Position numbers and translations under genes: made by a program
The notes under the pieces: generated by a model
The model's database searches: none
Told to the model about the DNA's origin: nothing
Seen by the model: only the letters and a program-made list of their open reading frames with translations
From: Rhodanobacter_A agri
Lineage (GTDB): Bacteria > Pseudomonadota > Gammaproteobacteria > Xanthomonadales > Rhodanobacteraceae
Assembly (NCBI RefSeq): GCF_044904705.1
Contig: NZ_JADIKL010000001.1
Coordinates: forward strand, 496,001 to 560,000
DNA length: 64,000 nucleotides
Direction of reading: 5' to 3'
Shown here: positions 27,846-37,089 of the stretch, one piece after another
Layout: each line of letters starts with the position of its first letter
How positions within the stretch are numbered: position 1 is the first letter of the stretch

Positions 27846-29078
27846 TCACACACTCCGCGTCGCCACCACCGGCGGCACCCGCGAGGCGCGCAGTGCCGGC
27901 GACAGCACGGCGAACTGGCCGAGCAGCAGCATCAGCGCCGCGCCATACGGCAGGTAAGTCCACGGCAAGCGAGTCAGTTCGTAGTGATGCATCAGCCACA
28001 GGTTGATCGCATAGGCCGAGACCAGGCCCAGCAGCACGCCGGCGCACACCACCAGCAGGTTCTCGAGCTGCAGCTCGCGCAGAATGTGACGCCGCCGCGC
28101 ACCCAGCGCGCGACGTATGCCGATCTGCCGCGTGCGCTGCTGCACCCAGTAGCTGGTGAGGCCCATGATGCCGACCATGGTTACGACCAGCACCACCAGG
28201 CTGACGCCGCCCAGCAGCCATACGGCAGCCTTGAACTTCGCCAGCGCGTGCGCGCGCATCTCGTCGTACATCCGGATACTGGGATCGAAACCCCGTACCA
28301 GTTCATTGCCCAGCTCACGATGGATGGCAGCCTCGACCGCCTTGCGCACGCGCTCCGCATCCGCGTCGGGCGCGACGCGCACCGCAAACACCGGCATCGG
28401 CCAGTCGCCTGGGACCCCCGGGAACAGCATGCTGTAGTCGACATCACCGCCGTCGGTGTCGAACTTGTTGCTCATCAGGTGCGCGACCACGCCGACCACC
28501 GTACGGTGCGCGGCACCGGCGTCCTGGCCGATGCTGATCTGCCGCCCCACGGCGGATTCGCCAGGAAACAGCCGCTGCGCCAACGCCCGGGTGATGATCG
28601 CCGGCCCGGACTGGTCCATGCCCATGCCGTGGTATTGCAGGGTTTGCTCGTCCGCACTGAAATCACGCCCGGCAACCAGTTTCAGGCCCAGCGCATCGAC
28701 CATGTCGGCACCGATGTAGAGCGCAGTGGTGGCCTTGGTGTTCGCGCCGATGCCAAGCACGGTGCCGTTCATCTGGGCGTTGGTTTCCATCGGCAGCGAG
28801 CCGGACACGCTGGCGGCGCTTACGCCCGGCAAGGTACGCAGCTGCTGGCGCACTTCCAGCAAACGGCTGGTGGGCCAGAGCTTGCCGCGCGGCGCGATGT
28901 TCCAGGCCATCACCAGCCTTCCCGGATCGCCCATGCCGTCGGGCGTGAGCAACGGCACCAGCTTCTGTTGCAGCAGGAACAAGGCATTGCAGGCGATGGC
29001 ACAGGCCAATGCCACCTGCAGCACGACCAGCATAGGCATCAGGCGATGACGCAACAGTGGACTCACGATGTGGCGCAC
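27846..29078 (-). CDS. FtsX-type permease, class B, pair 7 (GTG start)
   Basis: The 410-residue protein begins at a GTG (29078) placed 10 nt after the partner stop, with GAGGAG beginning at that stop. A longer ATG-less frame upstream overlaps the partner and is rejected. TM1 reads VVLQVALACAIACNALFLLQQK, diverging from the EIALTCAI wording of its neighbours. The periplasmic domain carries MSNKFDTDGGDVDYSMLFPG, absent from siblings. C-terminus PPVVATRSV. With its partner it is one of the most divergent pairs. Confidence 0.88.
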   Translation of the reverse strand: MRHIVSPLLRHRLMPMLVVLQVALACAIACNALFLLQQKLVPLLTPDGMGDPGRLVMAWNIAPRGKLWPTSRLLEVRQQLRTLPGVSAASVSGSLPMETNAQMNGTVLGIGANTKATTALYIGADMVDALGLKLVAGRDFSADEQTLQYHGMGMDQSGPAIITRALAQRLFPGESAVGRQISIGQDAGAAHRTVVGVVAHLMSNKFDTDGGDVDYSMLFPGVPGDWPMPVFAVRVAPDADAERVRKAVEAAIHRELGNELVRGFDPSIRMYDEMRAHALAKFKAAVWLLGGVSLVVLVVTMVGIMGLTSYWVQQRTRQIGIRRALGARRRHILRELQLENLLVVCAGVLLGLVSAYAINLWLMHHYELTRLPWTYLPYGAALMLLLGQFAVLSPALRASRVPPVVATRSV

Positions 29079-29088
29079 AAATCTCTCC

Positions 29089-30408
29089 TCAGGCCTGCTT
29101 GATCTGCATGGCCGGCGGCAGGCGACAGATGCGCCATGCCGGCAGAATCCCGACCACCATGCCCACCAGCAGCGAGAACAGCAGGAGCACGGCGAATACG
29201 CCAACGCTGAAACGCGCCGCCTCGGCATAAGCCACCGGCTGCTGGCGCACGATCCACAGGCCCAGCCAGGTCAACGGCAGCGCAAGCACACCGCCGAGCA
29301 ATCCCAGCACGCCGGTTTCGACCAGATGCTGGTTGAACACGGTGCGCTTCGACGCGCCCAGCGCACGACGGATTGCCACGTCGGCCTGCCTGCGCAGGAA
29401 GCGCGCGGCCAACAGGCCCGCCACGTTGACCATGCACAGCAACAGGAAGGCGCCGGCCAGCATCAGGTTGAGACGCACGTCGTCGGGCACCACACGATGC
29501 AACGTCATCCACGGACGCGAGCCATAGAGCCGTGGCTGCGGCGGATAGGCGAAACGGCCCGCATCGTGCTGCGCATTCGCATAGCCCGCGACGAAGTCGC
29601 GCCAATCCGCCACCTCGGCCGGCGTATCCAGCGCCGCCCACACCTCCATCCAGCGGCATTGCTTCACCTCGGCCGACTGGAACGCGATGACCGGCGCACC
29701 CTTGCCGCACTCTCCCGTCGTCATCGGTCCCACGCCCCCATCCAACGCTGCCTCGGCGGGCACGAAGAACTGCTCGTTGCCGCCCAGCGGATTGCCCTGG
29801 TTGCGCGACAAGTCCAGGAACACCGTGTGCGGTTTCCAGGGTGCGCTGACCCCGATCACCCGAAACGGCTTGCCTCCCATAAGCACGCTGCGCCCCACCA
29901 CATCCACGGCACCAAACAGTTTCTGTGCGAGATCGCTGTCGATTACCACCACCGGCGCACGCGTAGCCAGTTCCTGCATCGTCCACGGCCGGCCATAACG
30001 CAAAGGCACGCTCAGCATACCCAGCGGTTCGCCGTACGCCATGAAGCCGTTGACCTGATCCGACTGCTTGCCGTCCGGGTTGCCTATCTCGGTGTAGCTC
30101 TGCGCCAGCGCCAGTTGCTGGCGTGCGCGGTGCGCATCCACCAGCGCCTTGGCGTCGGCCAGCTTGAGCCAGCTGCCCGGTTGCTTGTAGTCGGAGTTGT
30201 CCTTGTCCACTGCCACGCGCGCATCCATCGTCGCCACATACAAATGCTGGCTGATGCCCGGCAGCGGATCGCCGGAGAGTGCGCCGAAGATCGTCAGCGC
30301 GGTCATGCACGAGGCGATGCCGATGGCCATCGTCAGCATCAGCAGGCCCACCATCGGCAGGTTCTGCCGGCAGCGGCGCAAGGCCAGGCGCAAGTAGTAA
30401 TCAAACAT
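29089..30408 (-). CDS. FtsX-type permease, class A, pair 7 (most divergent A)
   Basis: This 439-residue permease starts MFDYYLRLALRRCRQNLPMV, lacking the RSLKRN motif of other class A proteins, and ends PPAMQIKQA. The Cys pair is retained at 234 and 251 (GECG and KQCRW). ATG 30408 follows GGAGATCGCG; in-frame ATGs 4 and 17 codons upstream are less well placed. The 244-bp gap before it is the largest inside the array and contains a hairpin (30612-30641). Divergence and the neighbouring hydrolase suggest this pair has a different history. Confidence 0.88.
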   Translation of the reverse strand: MFDYYLRLALRRCRQNLPMVGLLMLTMAIGIASCMTALTIFGALSGDPLPGISQHLYVATMDARVAVDKDNSDYKQPGSWLKLADAKALVDAHRARQQLALAQSYTEIGNPDGKQSDQVNGFMAYGEPLGMLSVPLRYGRPWTMQELATRAPVVVIDSDLAQKLFGAVDVVGRSVLMGGKPFRVIGVSAPWKPHTVFLDLSRNQGNPLGGNEQFFVPAEAALDGGVGPMTTGECGKGAPVIAFQSAEVKQCRWMEVWAALDTPAEVADWRDFVAGYANAQHDAGRFAYPPQPRLYGSRPWMTLHRVVPDDVRLNLMLAGAFLLLCMVNVAGLLAARFLRRQADVAIRRALGASKRTVFNQHLVETGVLGLLGGVLALPLTWLGLWIVRQQPVAYAEAARFSVGVFAVLLLFSLLVGMVVGILPAWRICRLPPAMQIKQA

Positions 30409-30611
30409 CGCGATCTCCATTTGATCGAGACCCGAAAGAGCCATTGCACCGCGGGCCATGGCCTATACGAATCTCCCATGCCGGCCCCATGCCTGCCCTC
30501 ATGCCGAACACCCCGTCATCGGCGGCGGCATGCCCAGGACGTGCAGTACGTAGTTCAGGCGATGACCGGACATGGTTCTGCCGTGCACACGCATACCCAG
30601 ATCCGCTCGTC

Positions 30612-30641
30612 GTTCCCGTGATGCCGGGGCATCACGAGAAC
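30612..30641 (-). terminator. hairpin in the largest gap of the array
   Basis: GTTCTCGTGATGCC pairs with GGCATCACGGGAAC with one mismatch and a 2-nt loop, starting 12 nt after the hydrolase stop. No T-run follows. It may lower read-through into the last two permease pairs or stabilise the upstream mRNA end. Confidence 0.4.
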
Positions 30642-30652
30642 CTCATCCACAG

Positions 30653-31813
30653 TCAGCGATCGCGTTCCGTCTCGGCCGGCGCCCCATCGCCTGCCTTTTG
30701 CGCATACGGCAGTACGTCGTCCACCAGATGCACCAGGAAGCGGCCGGGCTGCTCCAGCATGATCATGTGTGCCGAGTCCGCGAACACCACCAGCCGCTTG
30801 GACGGTGCCTGCAACTTGTCGAACCACTGTTCGGCCAACACGTGCGAGGTGGTGTTGTCGTGTGCGCCGACGAACATCACCACCGGGCAGTCGAATCGGG
30901 TGGTGTGATCGAAATCGACCGCCAGCAATGGCTTGAGCAGGTGTTGCAGCGAGAACACGCTGCCTTTGCCTATGGCGTCCAGATCGGCTTCGCTGTAGTC
31001 GGGCGACAGGTCCCAGGTATCTGCCGCGAATTGATAATCCCGGCGGCCCCAGGCGAGGCCGCCGTAGTACATCTCCCACTTGTCGCGCACGCCGATCTGA
31101 TCGAGGGTGATGTCCTTCGGGCCCGGATAGGGTGCGATCGCCTCCAGTTCGCGCACGGCAGCGGCATTGCCGTGCGCCTTGGCGTCGCGCAATGCGGATG
31201 CGTAGCCGTCCTCCTCGTTCCTGCGCATGTTCACGAGCTGACCCACGCCGATGTAGGCATAGAGCCAATCCGGATGGCGCTGCGCCAACTCCACACCAAG
31301 CACGCTGCCCCAGGAGTGCCCCATCACGAAGATTTTCTGCTTGTGGAAACGCTGGCGAAGGTAGTCGACGATCTTCGCCGCATCGTCGGTCATGCCGTCG
31401 ATGCTCATGCCCGGCGCCATCTGTGCCTCGGTATTGGCGGCGTAGGTCTTGCCTGTGCCGCGCTGATCCCATTCGACCACGGTGAAGTAGTCCTGCCACG
31501 GCGACTCGAACGTCCAGGCCTGCGGCGTGTCCGGCGAAGCCGGGCCACCGTGCAGCACCAGCAGGATCGGATTGCGCAGGTCGCGGCCGCGTATCGTCAG
31601 CCACTGGTCGATGCCGTCGACATGCACCTTGATCTGTTCCTGGATGCCGTTCGGCGAAACGATCCTCTGGTTCTCGGCAATGATTCCGGTGACCTTGGCG
31701 CGCATCATCCAGTGCGCCGCGTCGTGTTCCGCCGGACCGGCATTCGCGACGCCAGTCGCCATCAGCATGACAGTGGTCAGCATGGCGGCGGTGGCCAGTC
31801 GAATTTTCTTCAT
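30653..31813 (-). CDS. secreted alpha/beta-hydrolase, prolyl-aminopeptidase (S33) type
   Basis: The 386-residue protein has a signal peptide (about 1-25, ending GVANA). The S33 features are HGGPASP (88-94, oxyanion loop), EWDQRGTGKT, nucleophile Ser168 in GHSWGS, Asp319 in VGAHDN and His349 in DSAHMI. Proteins of this group usually cleave N-terminal residues from small peptides, but other ester or amide substrates are possible. It sits in the permease array between pairs 6 and 7, on the same strand, 53 nt after the class B gene, so it is probably co-transcribed. ATG 31813 follows GGAG by 6 nt. Confidence 0.87.
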   Translation of the reverse strand: MKKIRLATAAMLTTVMLMATGVANAGPAEHDAAHWMMRAKVTGIIAENQRIVSPNGIQEQIKVHVDGIDQWLTIRGRDLRNPILLVLHGGPASPDTPQAWTFESPWQDYFTVVEWDQRGTGKTYAANTEAQMAPGMSIDGMTDDAAKIVDYLRQRFHKQKIFVMGHSWGSVLGVELAQRHPDWLYAYIGVGQLVNMRRNEEDGYASALRDAKAHGNAAAVRELEAIAPYPGPKDITLDQIGVRDKWEMYYGGLAWGRRDYQFAADTWDLSPDYSEADLDAIGKGSVFSLQHLLKPLLAVDFDHTTRFDCPVVMFVGAHDNTTSHVLAEQWFDKLQAPSKRLVVFADSAHMIMLEQPGRFLVHLVDDVLPYAQKAGDGAPAETERDR

Positions 31814-31866
31814 CCCATACTCCGTCAGGTCAACGATGGGAGGTGGTTTCCCACCTCCTGGAAAAT

Positions 31867-33096
31867 TCACGCCGCTCGCGTCGCCACCACCGGCGGCACC
31901 GCCGCGGCGCGCAGCGCGGGGCCGAGCACGGCAAGCTGACCCAGCCCCCACAGCGCGATCGCGCTGATCGGCAGGTAGTACCAGGGCATACGCGTGAGCT
32001 CGTAGTGCCGCATCAAGTACAGGTTGATGCCGTAGGCCATCGCCATGCCGAGCACCACGCCGGCGGCGCTGAGCAGGAAGTTCTCGGTCTGGAAGTACTG
32101 CATGATGTGGCCGCGGCTGGCACCCACCGCGCGGCGGATGCCGATCTGCTGGCGCCGCTGGCCCACCCAGAAGCTGGTGAGGCCGACGATGCCGAATGCG
32201 GTCACCGCCAGCATCACCGCGCAGACCAGCACCAGCATCCACGCCATGCTGCGCATGTCGGCGAAATACTGATCGCGCATGTCTGTGTAGATCGCGCTCT
32301 TGGTTACCGCGCCCGGATTCAGCTCGGCCAGCTTCTGTTCCGCCGCACGCATTACGCGGTCGCGGTCGCCCGGCGCGCTGCGCAGCAGATAGCGCCTCAG
32401 GTTGCCCCTGGAGCCTGCCGCGCTCATCGGGAAGAAGGCGCTGTAGTAGCTCCAATCCTCGCCCTGGCTGCCGATGTTCGGCCGCAGTACGTCGGCGACC
32501 ACGCCGACCACTGTGTAGTAGTGCGGCATGGAGTAGTAGGTCTTGCCCAGCGCCGATTGTCCGGGCCACAAGCGTTCCGCCACGCTGCGCGTCACCAGGG
32601 TCACGTGCGTTTCCGGCAGCGGTGCGCTGCCGAACGAGCTGCCCGCGTAGTCGTCGGCATTGAAGAAGCGCCCTTGCAGCAGACGCAGGCCCAGCGTCTG
32701 CTCGGCGCCTTCGCCGAGGAAGAACAGCGAGAAGTTGACCGTCCTCTTGTCGAAGGCGGACACATCGGGCGTGGTGCCGAAGCTCCAGCCCCAGTTGTTG
32801 TGGCTGAGCGGCAACGTGCTGATCGCCGCTGCCGCCTGCACGCCGGGAATGCCGCGCAGCGCCGCCAGGTTGCGCGGAACGTCGCTGCCGGAGGTTTTCT
32901 CGTCGGTGCCGCCCAGCGCGACCACACTCAGGTTGCGCTCGTCGATGGCATTGGGCAGGCGGATGGCGGTCACGCGCTGGCCGATCATGAACACCGCATT
33001 GCAGAGTACTGCGCAGGTCAGCGCGATCTCCAGCACGATGAGTATGGTCGGGATGCGGTGCTTGCGCAGGCTGGCGAGTATCGGACGGATTTCCAT
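31867..33096 (-). CDS. FtsX-type permease, class B, pair 6
   Basis: A 409-residue class B member starting MEIRPILASLRKHR and ending PPVVATRAA. The TM1 wording is LEIALTCAVLCNAVFMIGQR. The periplasmic part has SHNNWGWSFGTTPDVSAFDK, not seen in its siblings, and FQTENFLLSAAG precedes TM3. ATG 33096 lies 6 nt after AGGAG; an ATG two codons earlier abuts the ribosome-binding site and is rejected. Confidence 0.9.
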   Translation of the reverse strand: MEIRPILASLRKHRIPTILIVLEIALTCAVLCNAVFMIGQRVTAIRLPNAIDERNLSVVALGGTDEKTSGSDVPRNLAALRGIPGVQAAAAISTLPLSHNNWGWSFGTTPDVSAFDKRTVNFSLFFLGEGAEQTLGLRLLQGRFFNADDYAGSSFGSAPLPETHVTLVTRSVAERLWPGQSALGKTYYSMPHYYTVVGVVADVLRPNIGSQGEDWSYYSAFFPMSAAGSRGNLRRYLLRSAPGDRDRVMRAAEQKLAELNPGAVTKSAIYTDMRDQYFADMRSMAWMLVLVCAVMLAVTAFGIVGLTSFWVGQRRQQIGIRRAVGASRGHIMQYFQTENFLLSAAGVVLGMAMAYGINLYLMRHYELTRMPWYYLPISAIALWGLGQLAVLGPALRAAAVPPVVATRAA

Positions 33097-33106
33097 GTGC
33101 ATCTCC

Positions 33107-34414
33107 TCAACTGGCTTTGAGTTGCGGTGCCGGGGCAACCGAACAGGCGCGCCACGCGGGCAGCAGGCCAGCGATCAGGCTGGCCACCAGCGCCACCACG
33201 AAGGTGAACAGGAACATCGACAGATCCAAATGCGCGAGGCTGGCGTACTCGGCAGGCTGGTGGCGGATGCCAAGCAGGCCCAGCTCGGCGAAGCCGAGGC
33301 CGAGCACGCCGCCGACCACACCGATGATGCCGGCCTCGACCATGAACTGTGCGAAGACCGCGCCACGCGTGGCGCCAAGCGCACGGCGCACGCCGATCTC
33401 GCGCGAGCGGCGCAGGCACTTGGCCAGCAGCAAGCCCACCGTGTTCAGCACGCAGATCAGCAAGAAGCCATAGGCCAGGCCCGCTTGCAGCCGCACGTCG
33501 TCGGGCACCACCTGCTCGTGACGCAGCCAGCCCACCAGATCCGGCATGGCGGTCTCGTCGCGGCTGAAGCGGCCCAGGGTCACCTGTTGCCGCGCATAGT
33601 TGGCGAGGAACGTGCGGTAGTCGGCCACCGCGGCCTGGTCCGGCAGCTCCACCCACACGCCCAGCCACCTGCACGGCGCCGCCGCCAGGTCGTCCATGTT
33701 GGAGACCGTGTCATAGCACTCGATATCCTGCGGCCCCATTTTCAGGTCGTTGCCGGTCTTCAGCGGCAGGAACATCGCGTCGCCATCGCCGCCGTAGTCG
33801 TGCCCGCCCAGGTCCAGCGCGTAGAAGCGCGGCTGCGGCGACCACGGCTTGAGCACGCCGACGATGCGGAAGTCGTGGTCGTCCATGCGGATCGTCTTGC
33901 CCACGCTGTTGGCGCCGCCGAACAGCTTCTGGTTGAGGAAGCCCGCGATCACGATCACCCGGGCACCGGCCTCGTCGTCCGCCGCCGTCCAGCCGCTGCC
34001 GTATTGGAATGGTGCATCGAACAGGCCGAAGAAATCCGCGGTGGTCTGCACCCCGTCACTGAAAAAGGGCCGTTCGTTGGCCCGCTGCGGCGCGATCTTG
34101 CCCTCGGTCAACGCCATCGCTGCCTGCCGCTTCGCCCGGTGGGCGTGCACCAGATACATGGCATCGGTGTAAGGCATCGTCGACGGCGGCTCGGTCTGGC
34201 CGGCGATATAGCCTTCCTTGGCGTTGGGATCGACCTGCGGATAGAACAGCTGGCTGCTCTTTTGCGGCAGCGGGTCGCCCGAAAGCAGCCGCAACACCGT
34301 CGTGGTGGTGATGCAGGCGCCAATGCCTAGCGCCAGCGACAACACCATCAACGCGGTGAGCACCTTGTTGCGCTTGAGGCTGCGCAACGCGAGGTCCAGG
34401 TAGTAACCGAACAT
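33107..34414 (-). CDS. FtsX-type permease, class A, pair 6
   Basis: A 435-residue class A member starting MFGYYLDLALRSLKRNKVLT and ending PQLKAS. The Cys pair is at 233 and 248 (IECY and APCRW); an extra Cys (ALGIGACIT) lies in TM1 and another in the loop after TM2 (LLLAKCLRRSREIG). GGAGG precedes ATG 34414 by 6 nt. Downstream coupling to its partner is through TGAGGAG at the stop. Confidence 0.9.
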   Translation of the reverse strand: MFGYYLDLALRSLKRNKVLTALMVLSLALGIGACITTTTVLRLLSGDPLPQKSSQLFYPQVDPNAKEGYIAGQTEPPSTMPYTDAMYLVHAHRAKRQAAMALTEGKIAPQRANERPFFSDGVQTTADFFGLFDAPFQYGSGWTAADDEAGARVIVIAGFLNQKLFGGANSVGKTIRMDDHDFRIVGVLKPWSPQPRFYALDLGGHDYGGDGDAMFLPLKTGNDLKMGPQDIECYDTVSNMDDLAAAPCRWLGVWVELPDQAAVADYRTFLANYARQQVTLGRFSRDETAMPDLVGWLRHEQVVPDDVRLQAGLAYGFLLICVLNTVGLLLAKCLRRSREIGVRRALGATRGAVFAQFMVEAGIIGVVGGVLGLGFAELGLLGIRHQPAEYASLAHLDLSMFLFTFVVALVASLIAGLLPAWRACSVAPAPQLKAS

Positions 34415-34435
34415 CACACACCTCCGTCATCTGGG

Positions 34436-34458
34436 TACTCCCCTCTCGGGGAGGCGGA
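34436..34458. repeat. short family A-like palindrome at the pair 5/pair 6 junction
   Basis: CTCCCCTCTCGGGGAGGCGG forms a small hairpin in the 47-nt gap between pairs. It looks like a decayed or partial family A unit. Confidence 0.4.
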
Positions 34459-34461
34459 AAA

Positions 34462-35694
34462 TCACACGCTGCGCGTCGCCACCACCGGGGGCACCGCCGC
34501 AGCGCGCAGCGCAGGACCGAGTACGGCGAGCTGGCCGATGATCCACAGCACCAATGCGCCGACCGGGAAATAGATGCCCGGCAACCGCGGCAACTCGTAA
34601 TGCAGCATCAGGAACAGGTTGATGCCGTAGGCCAGCATCATGCCGAGCACGATGCCGAAGCTGGCGAGCAGGAAATTCTCGGTCTGGAAGTAGCGCAGGA
34701 TGTCGCCGCGAGTGGCGCCCAAGGCACGGCGCACGCCGATGGTGCGGCGACGTTGCCCGACCCAGAAGCTGGCCAGCCCCACGATGCCCAGCACGGTCAC
34801 CGTGAGCAACGCCACGATCACGCCTACCAGGATGCCGGCCATCGCGCGGTCGTTCGCGAAGAACGCATGGCGCGCTTCGTCGTAAGTGCGCTTCACCAGT
34901 ACGACGCGGTTCGGGTCGAGCTGCTTGAGCTTGGCCACCGCGGCCTTGAGCACGACGTCGCGATCCTGCGGTGCGGTGCGGATGACATAGCTATTGCCGC
35001 CGGACCCCGTCATGCGTATCGGCCATACCGTGCTGTACTCCACGCCCAGGTTCGGGTTGTTCGGCCGGGCCAGGTCGGCCACCACGCCAACAACCCGGAA
35101 CGGCAAGCCCTTGCCGACATAAATCGTCTGGCCGAGCGCGTCCTTGTCCGGCCACAGCCGCTTGGCCAAGGTCTGGGTGACAATGATGGTCGAAGGCAGG
35201 TTTTTCAGGTCGCCGTTGCGCAGATCGGCGATGACGGTCTCGAAGTCGACGTATTCGTCGTGCTGGAAATCACGCCCTTCCAGCAGTTGCACCCCCAGCG
35301 TGGGCAGTACGCCTTCGCCGTAATACGTCGATGCCTCGAGTGTGTCCTGTGGCTGTTCCGGACTCAGCCGGATGCCGCTGTTGGATGACCCGCCATCGGC
35401 GAAGGGGAGCTGATTGATCACCGCCACCTGCCGCACACCGGCTATTTGCCGTAGCGCGGCCAGGTCGGTCTGCGACTGCGCGATGGCGTTCGGGGTGCTG
35501 CCGATATGGCCCAGGTCGATCTGCACCAGCTCATGCTCGGCAATGCCGCTGGGCAAATTCATGAGCTGCAGCCGCTGGCCGATCATGAACACCGCGTTGC
35601 ACACGATCGCGCAGGTCAGCGCGATCTCCAGTATCAGCAGCCACGCGGTGATCTTGTGGCGCCGCAGGGTGGAAAGTATCGGTCGAATGTCCAT
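34462..35694 (-). CDS. FtsX-type permease, class B, pair 5
   Basis: The 410-residue protein starts MDIRPILSTLRRHK and ends PPVVATRSV. It is the only class B gene not spaced 10 nt from its partner: its ATG lies 1 nt after the A stop (TGACATG), so translation probably re-initiates directly. FQTENFLLASFG precedes TM3 and LEIALTCAIVCNAVFMIGQR forms TM1. The periplasmic part includes HIGSTPNAIAQSQTDLAAL. Confidence 0.9.
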   Translation of the reverse strand: MDIRPILSTLRRHKITAWLLILEIALTCAIVCNAVFMIGQRLQLMNLPSGIAEHELVQIDLGHIGSTPNAIAQSQTDLAALRQIAGVRQVAVINQLPFADGGSSNSGIRLSPEQPQDTLEASTYYGEGVLPTLGVQLLEGRDFQHDEYVDFETVIADLRNGDLKNLPSTIIVTQTLAKRLWPDKDALGQTIYVGKGLPFRVVGVVADLARPNNPNLGVEYSTVWPIRMTGSGGNSYVIRTAPQDRDVVLKAAVAKLKQLDPNRVVLVKRTYDEARHAFFANDRAMAGILVGVIVALLTVTVLGIVGLASFWVGQRRRTIGVRRALGATRGDILRYFQTENFLLASFGIVLGMMLAYGINLFLMLHYELPRLPGIYFPVGALVLWIIGQLAVLGPALRAAAVPPVVATRSV

Positions 35695-35695
35695 G

Positions 35696-37003
35696 TCAGT
35701 TGCTCTTCAACTGAAGGGCGGGCGTCACCTGGCAGGCGCGCCAGGCGGGCAGCAGGCCGGCCAGCAGGCTCGCGCCCAACGCCAGCAGGAACGTGGTCAG
35801 CAGCATGGCCGGATCGATGCTTGCCAAGGCCGCGTAACTGGCCGGCTGCCGGCGCACCAGCCACAAGCCGACCAGCGCAAGCAGCAAGCCGCCCGCACCG
35901 CCAACCAGGCCGACCACGCCGGACTCCACCAGCAATTGCGCGAACAACGCCTGCTTCGATGCGCCCAGCGCGCGGCGCACGCCCAGCTCGCCAGCGCGGC
36001 GCAGAAACTTCGCCAGCATCAAGCCCACCATGTTCACCAGGCATACCAGCAGGAAGCCGAAGGCCAGGCCGGTCTGCAGGCGCACGTCGTCCGGCACCAC
36101 CTGGTTGTAATCCAGCCACTGCATCACGTTGCGCAGGCGTACGTTCGGCGGCCGCTGGAAGCGTCCCAATGCCTTTTGCTGTTCGGAGTAGTTGACGAGG
36201 AACTGCTGGTACGCGGCGGCCTTGGCCGGACTGTCCAGCTGCGCCCAGAACTGCAGCCACACGCAGGGCGAGTTGTGGTCGGGCGTGCTCCCGCCGCCGC
36301 CGTTGCCCCAGCAGTTGACGCTGCCATCGTGGATCAAGCCCACATCCTGCGAAGTGGACAGCGGCACCAAGACGTCCTCATCCTCGTTGTAATTTTTCCG
36401 GTTCAGGTCGTAGAAGTGCGGATTGGGGTTCCAGTCGCCGATCACGCCGACGATGCGGAAGGTCGTGCCGGACAGGCGCAACTCCTTGCCGGTGCTGTCC
36501 TGGCCGCCGAACAGCTTGTCGTTGAGCTGGCTGCTGATGACCGCCACGCGCGCATGCGCGTCGTCGTCCGCCGCGGCCCAGGCGCGCCCGTGGAGGAATG
36601 GCACGCCAAACATCGGGAAAAAATCGGCCGAGGTGTAGCGCGCATCCACGTAAAACGGATCGAGCGTGGTGTTGTCGGGCTGGATGGCCACGTCGCCGCC
36701 CGTCATCAGCGCCTGGTGGTCCGCGCGCTTCGCCTGCAGCAGGTTCATGCCGTCGATCCAGGTCACCTGATCCGTCGGCTCCGTCTTGCCGGGCAGGTAC
36801 CCGTGGCCGTCGCGCGGATCGATCTGCGGGTAATACAGCGTGTTGCTGCGTCCCGGCAGGGGATCGCCCGACAACACGTGCAGCACGGTGAGCGTCGTCA
36901 TCGACGCGCCGATGCCCAGCGCGATCGCCAGCACCATCAGCGCGGTAAGCGCCTTGTTGCGCCTGAGACTGCGCAGCGCCAGATCGAAGTAGTACCCGAA
37001 CAT
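35696..37003 (-). CDS. FtsX-type permease, class A, pair 5
   Basis: The 435-residue protein serves as a clear example of class A: TM1 at 18-42, periplasmic domain about 45-305, TM2 at 310-332, TM3 at 355-383 and TM4 at 399-422. The Cys pair is Cys231 and Cys247 around a Gly-rich stretch (WGNGGGGS). The loop after TM2 reads FLRRAGELGVRRALGASK, the coupling region expected to touch the ATPase. C-terminus LQLKSN. GAGGAGG lies 8-14 nt before the ATG. Confidence 0.92.
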   Translation of the reverse strand: MFGYYFDLALRSLRRNKALTALMVLAIALGIGASMTTLTVLHVLSGDPLPGRSNTLYYPQIDPRDGHGYLPGKTEPTDQVTWIDGMNLLQAKRADHQALMTGGDVAIQPDNTTLDPFYVDARYTSADFFPMFGVPFLHGRAWAAADDDAHARVAVISSQLNDKLFGGQDSTGKELRLSGTTFRIVGVIGDWNPNPHFYDLNRKNYNEDEDVLVPLSTSQDVGLIHDGSVNCWGNGGGGSTPDHNSPCVWLQFWAQLDSPAKAAAYQQFLVNYSEQQKALGRFQRPPNVRLRNVMQWLDYNQVVPDDVRLQTGLAFGFLLVCLVNMVGLMLAKFLRRAGELGVRRALGASKQALFAQLLVESGVVGLVGGAGGLLLALVGLWLVRRQPASYAALASIDPAMLLTTFLLALGASLLAGLLPAWRACQVTPALQLKSN

Positions 37004-37023
37004 TCCCCTGCCTCCTCAGTTGC

Positions 37024-37086
37024 ACCCTCCTCCCCTGCCTGGGGAAGAGATCGCACCTCGCTGCCCTTCCCATCGGCGAAGGGGAA
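37024..37086. repeat. family A repeat at the pair 4/pair 5 junction
   Basis: CTCCTCCCCTGCCTGGGGAA and CCCTTCCCATCGGCGAAGGG are two degenerate hairpin units filling the 86-nt gap. Confidence 0.5.
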
Positions 37087-37089
37087 AAC

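Noticed and set aside
26184..29102. Long plus-strand open frame across the last permease pairs, with similar ones across other pairs
   Set aside because: All lie opposite well-supported permease genes and have no recognisable motifs.
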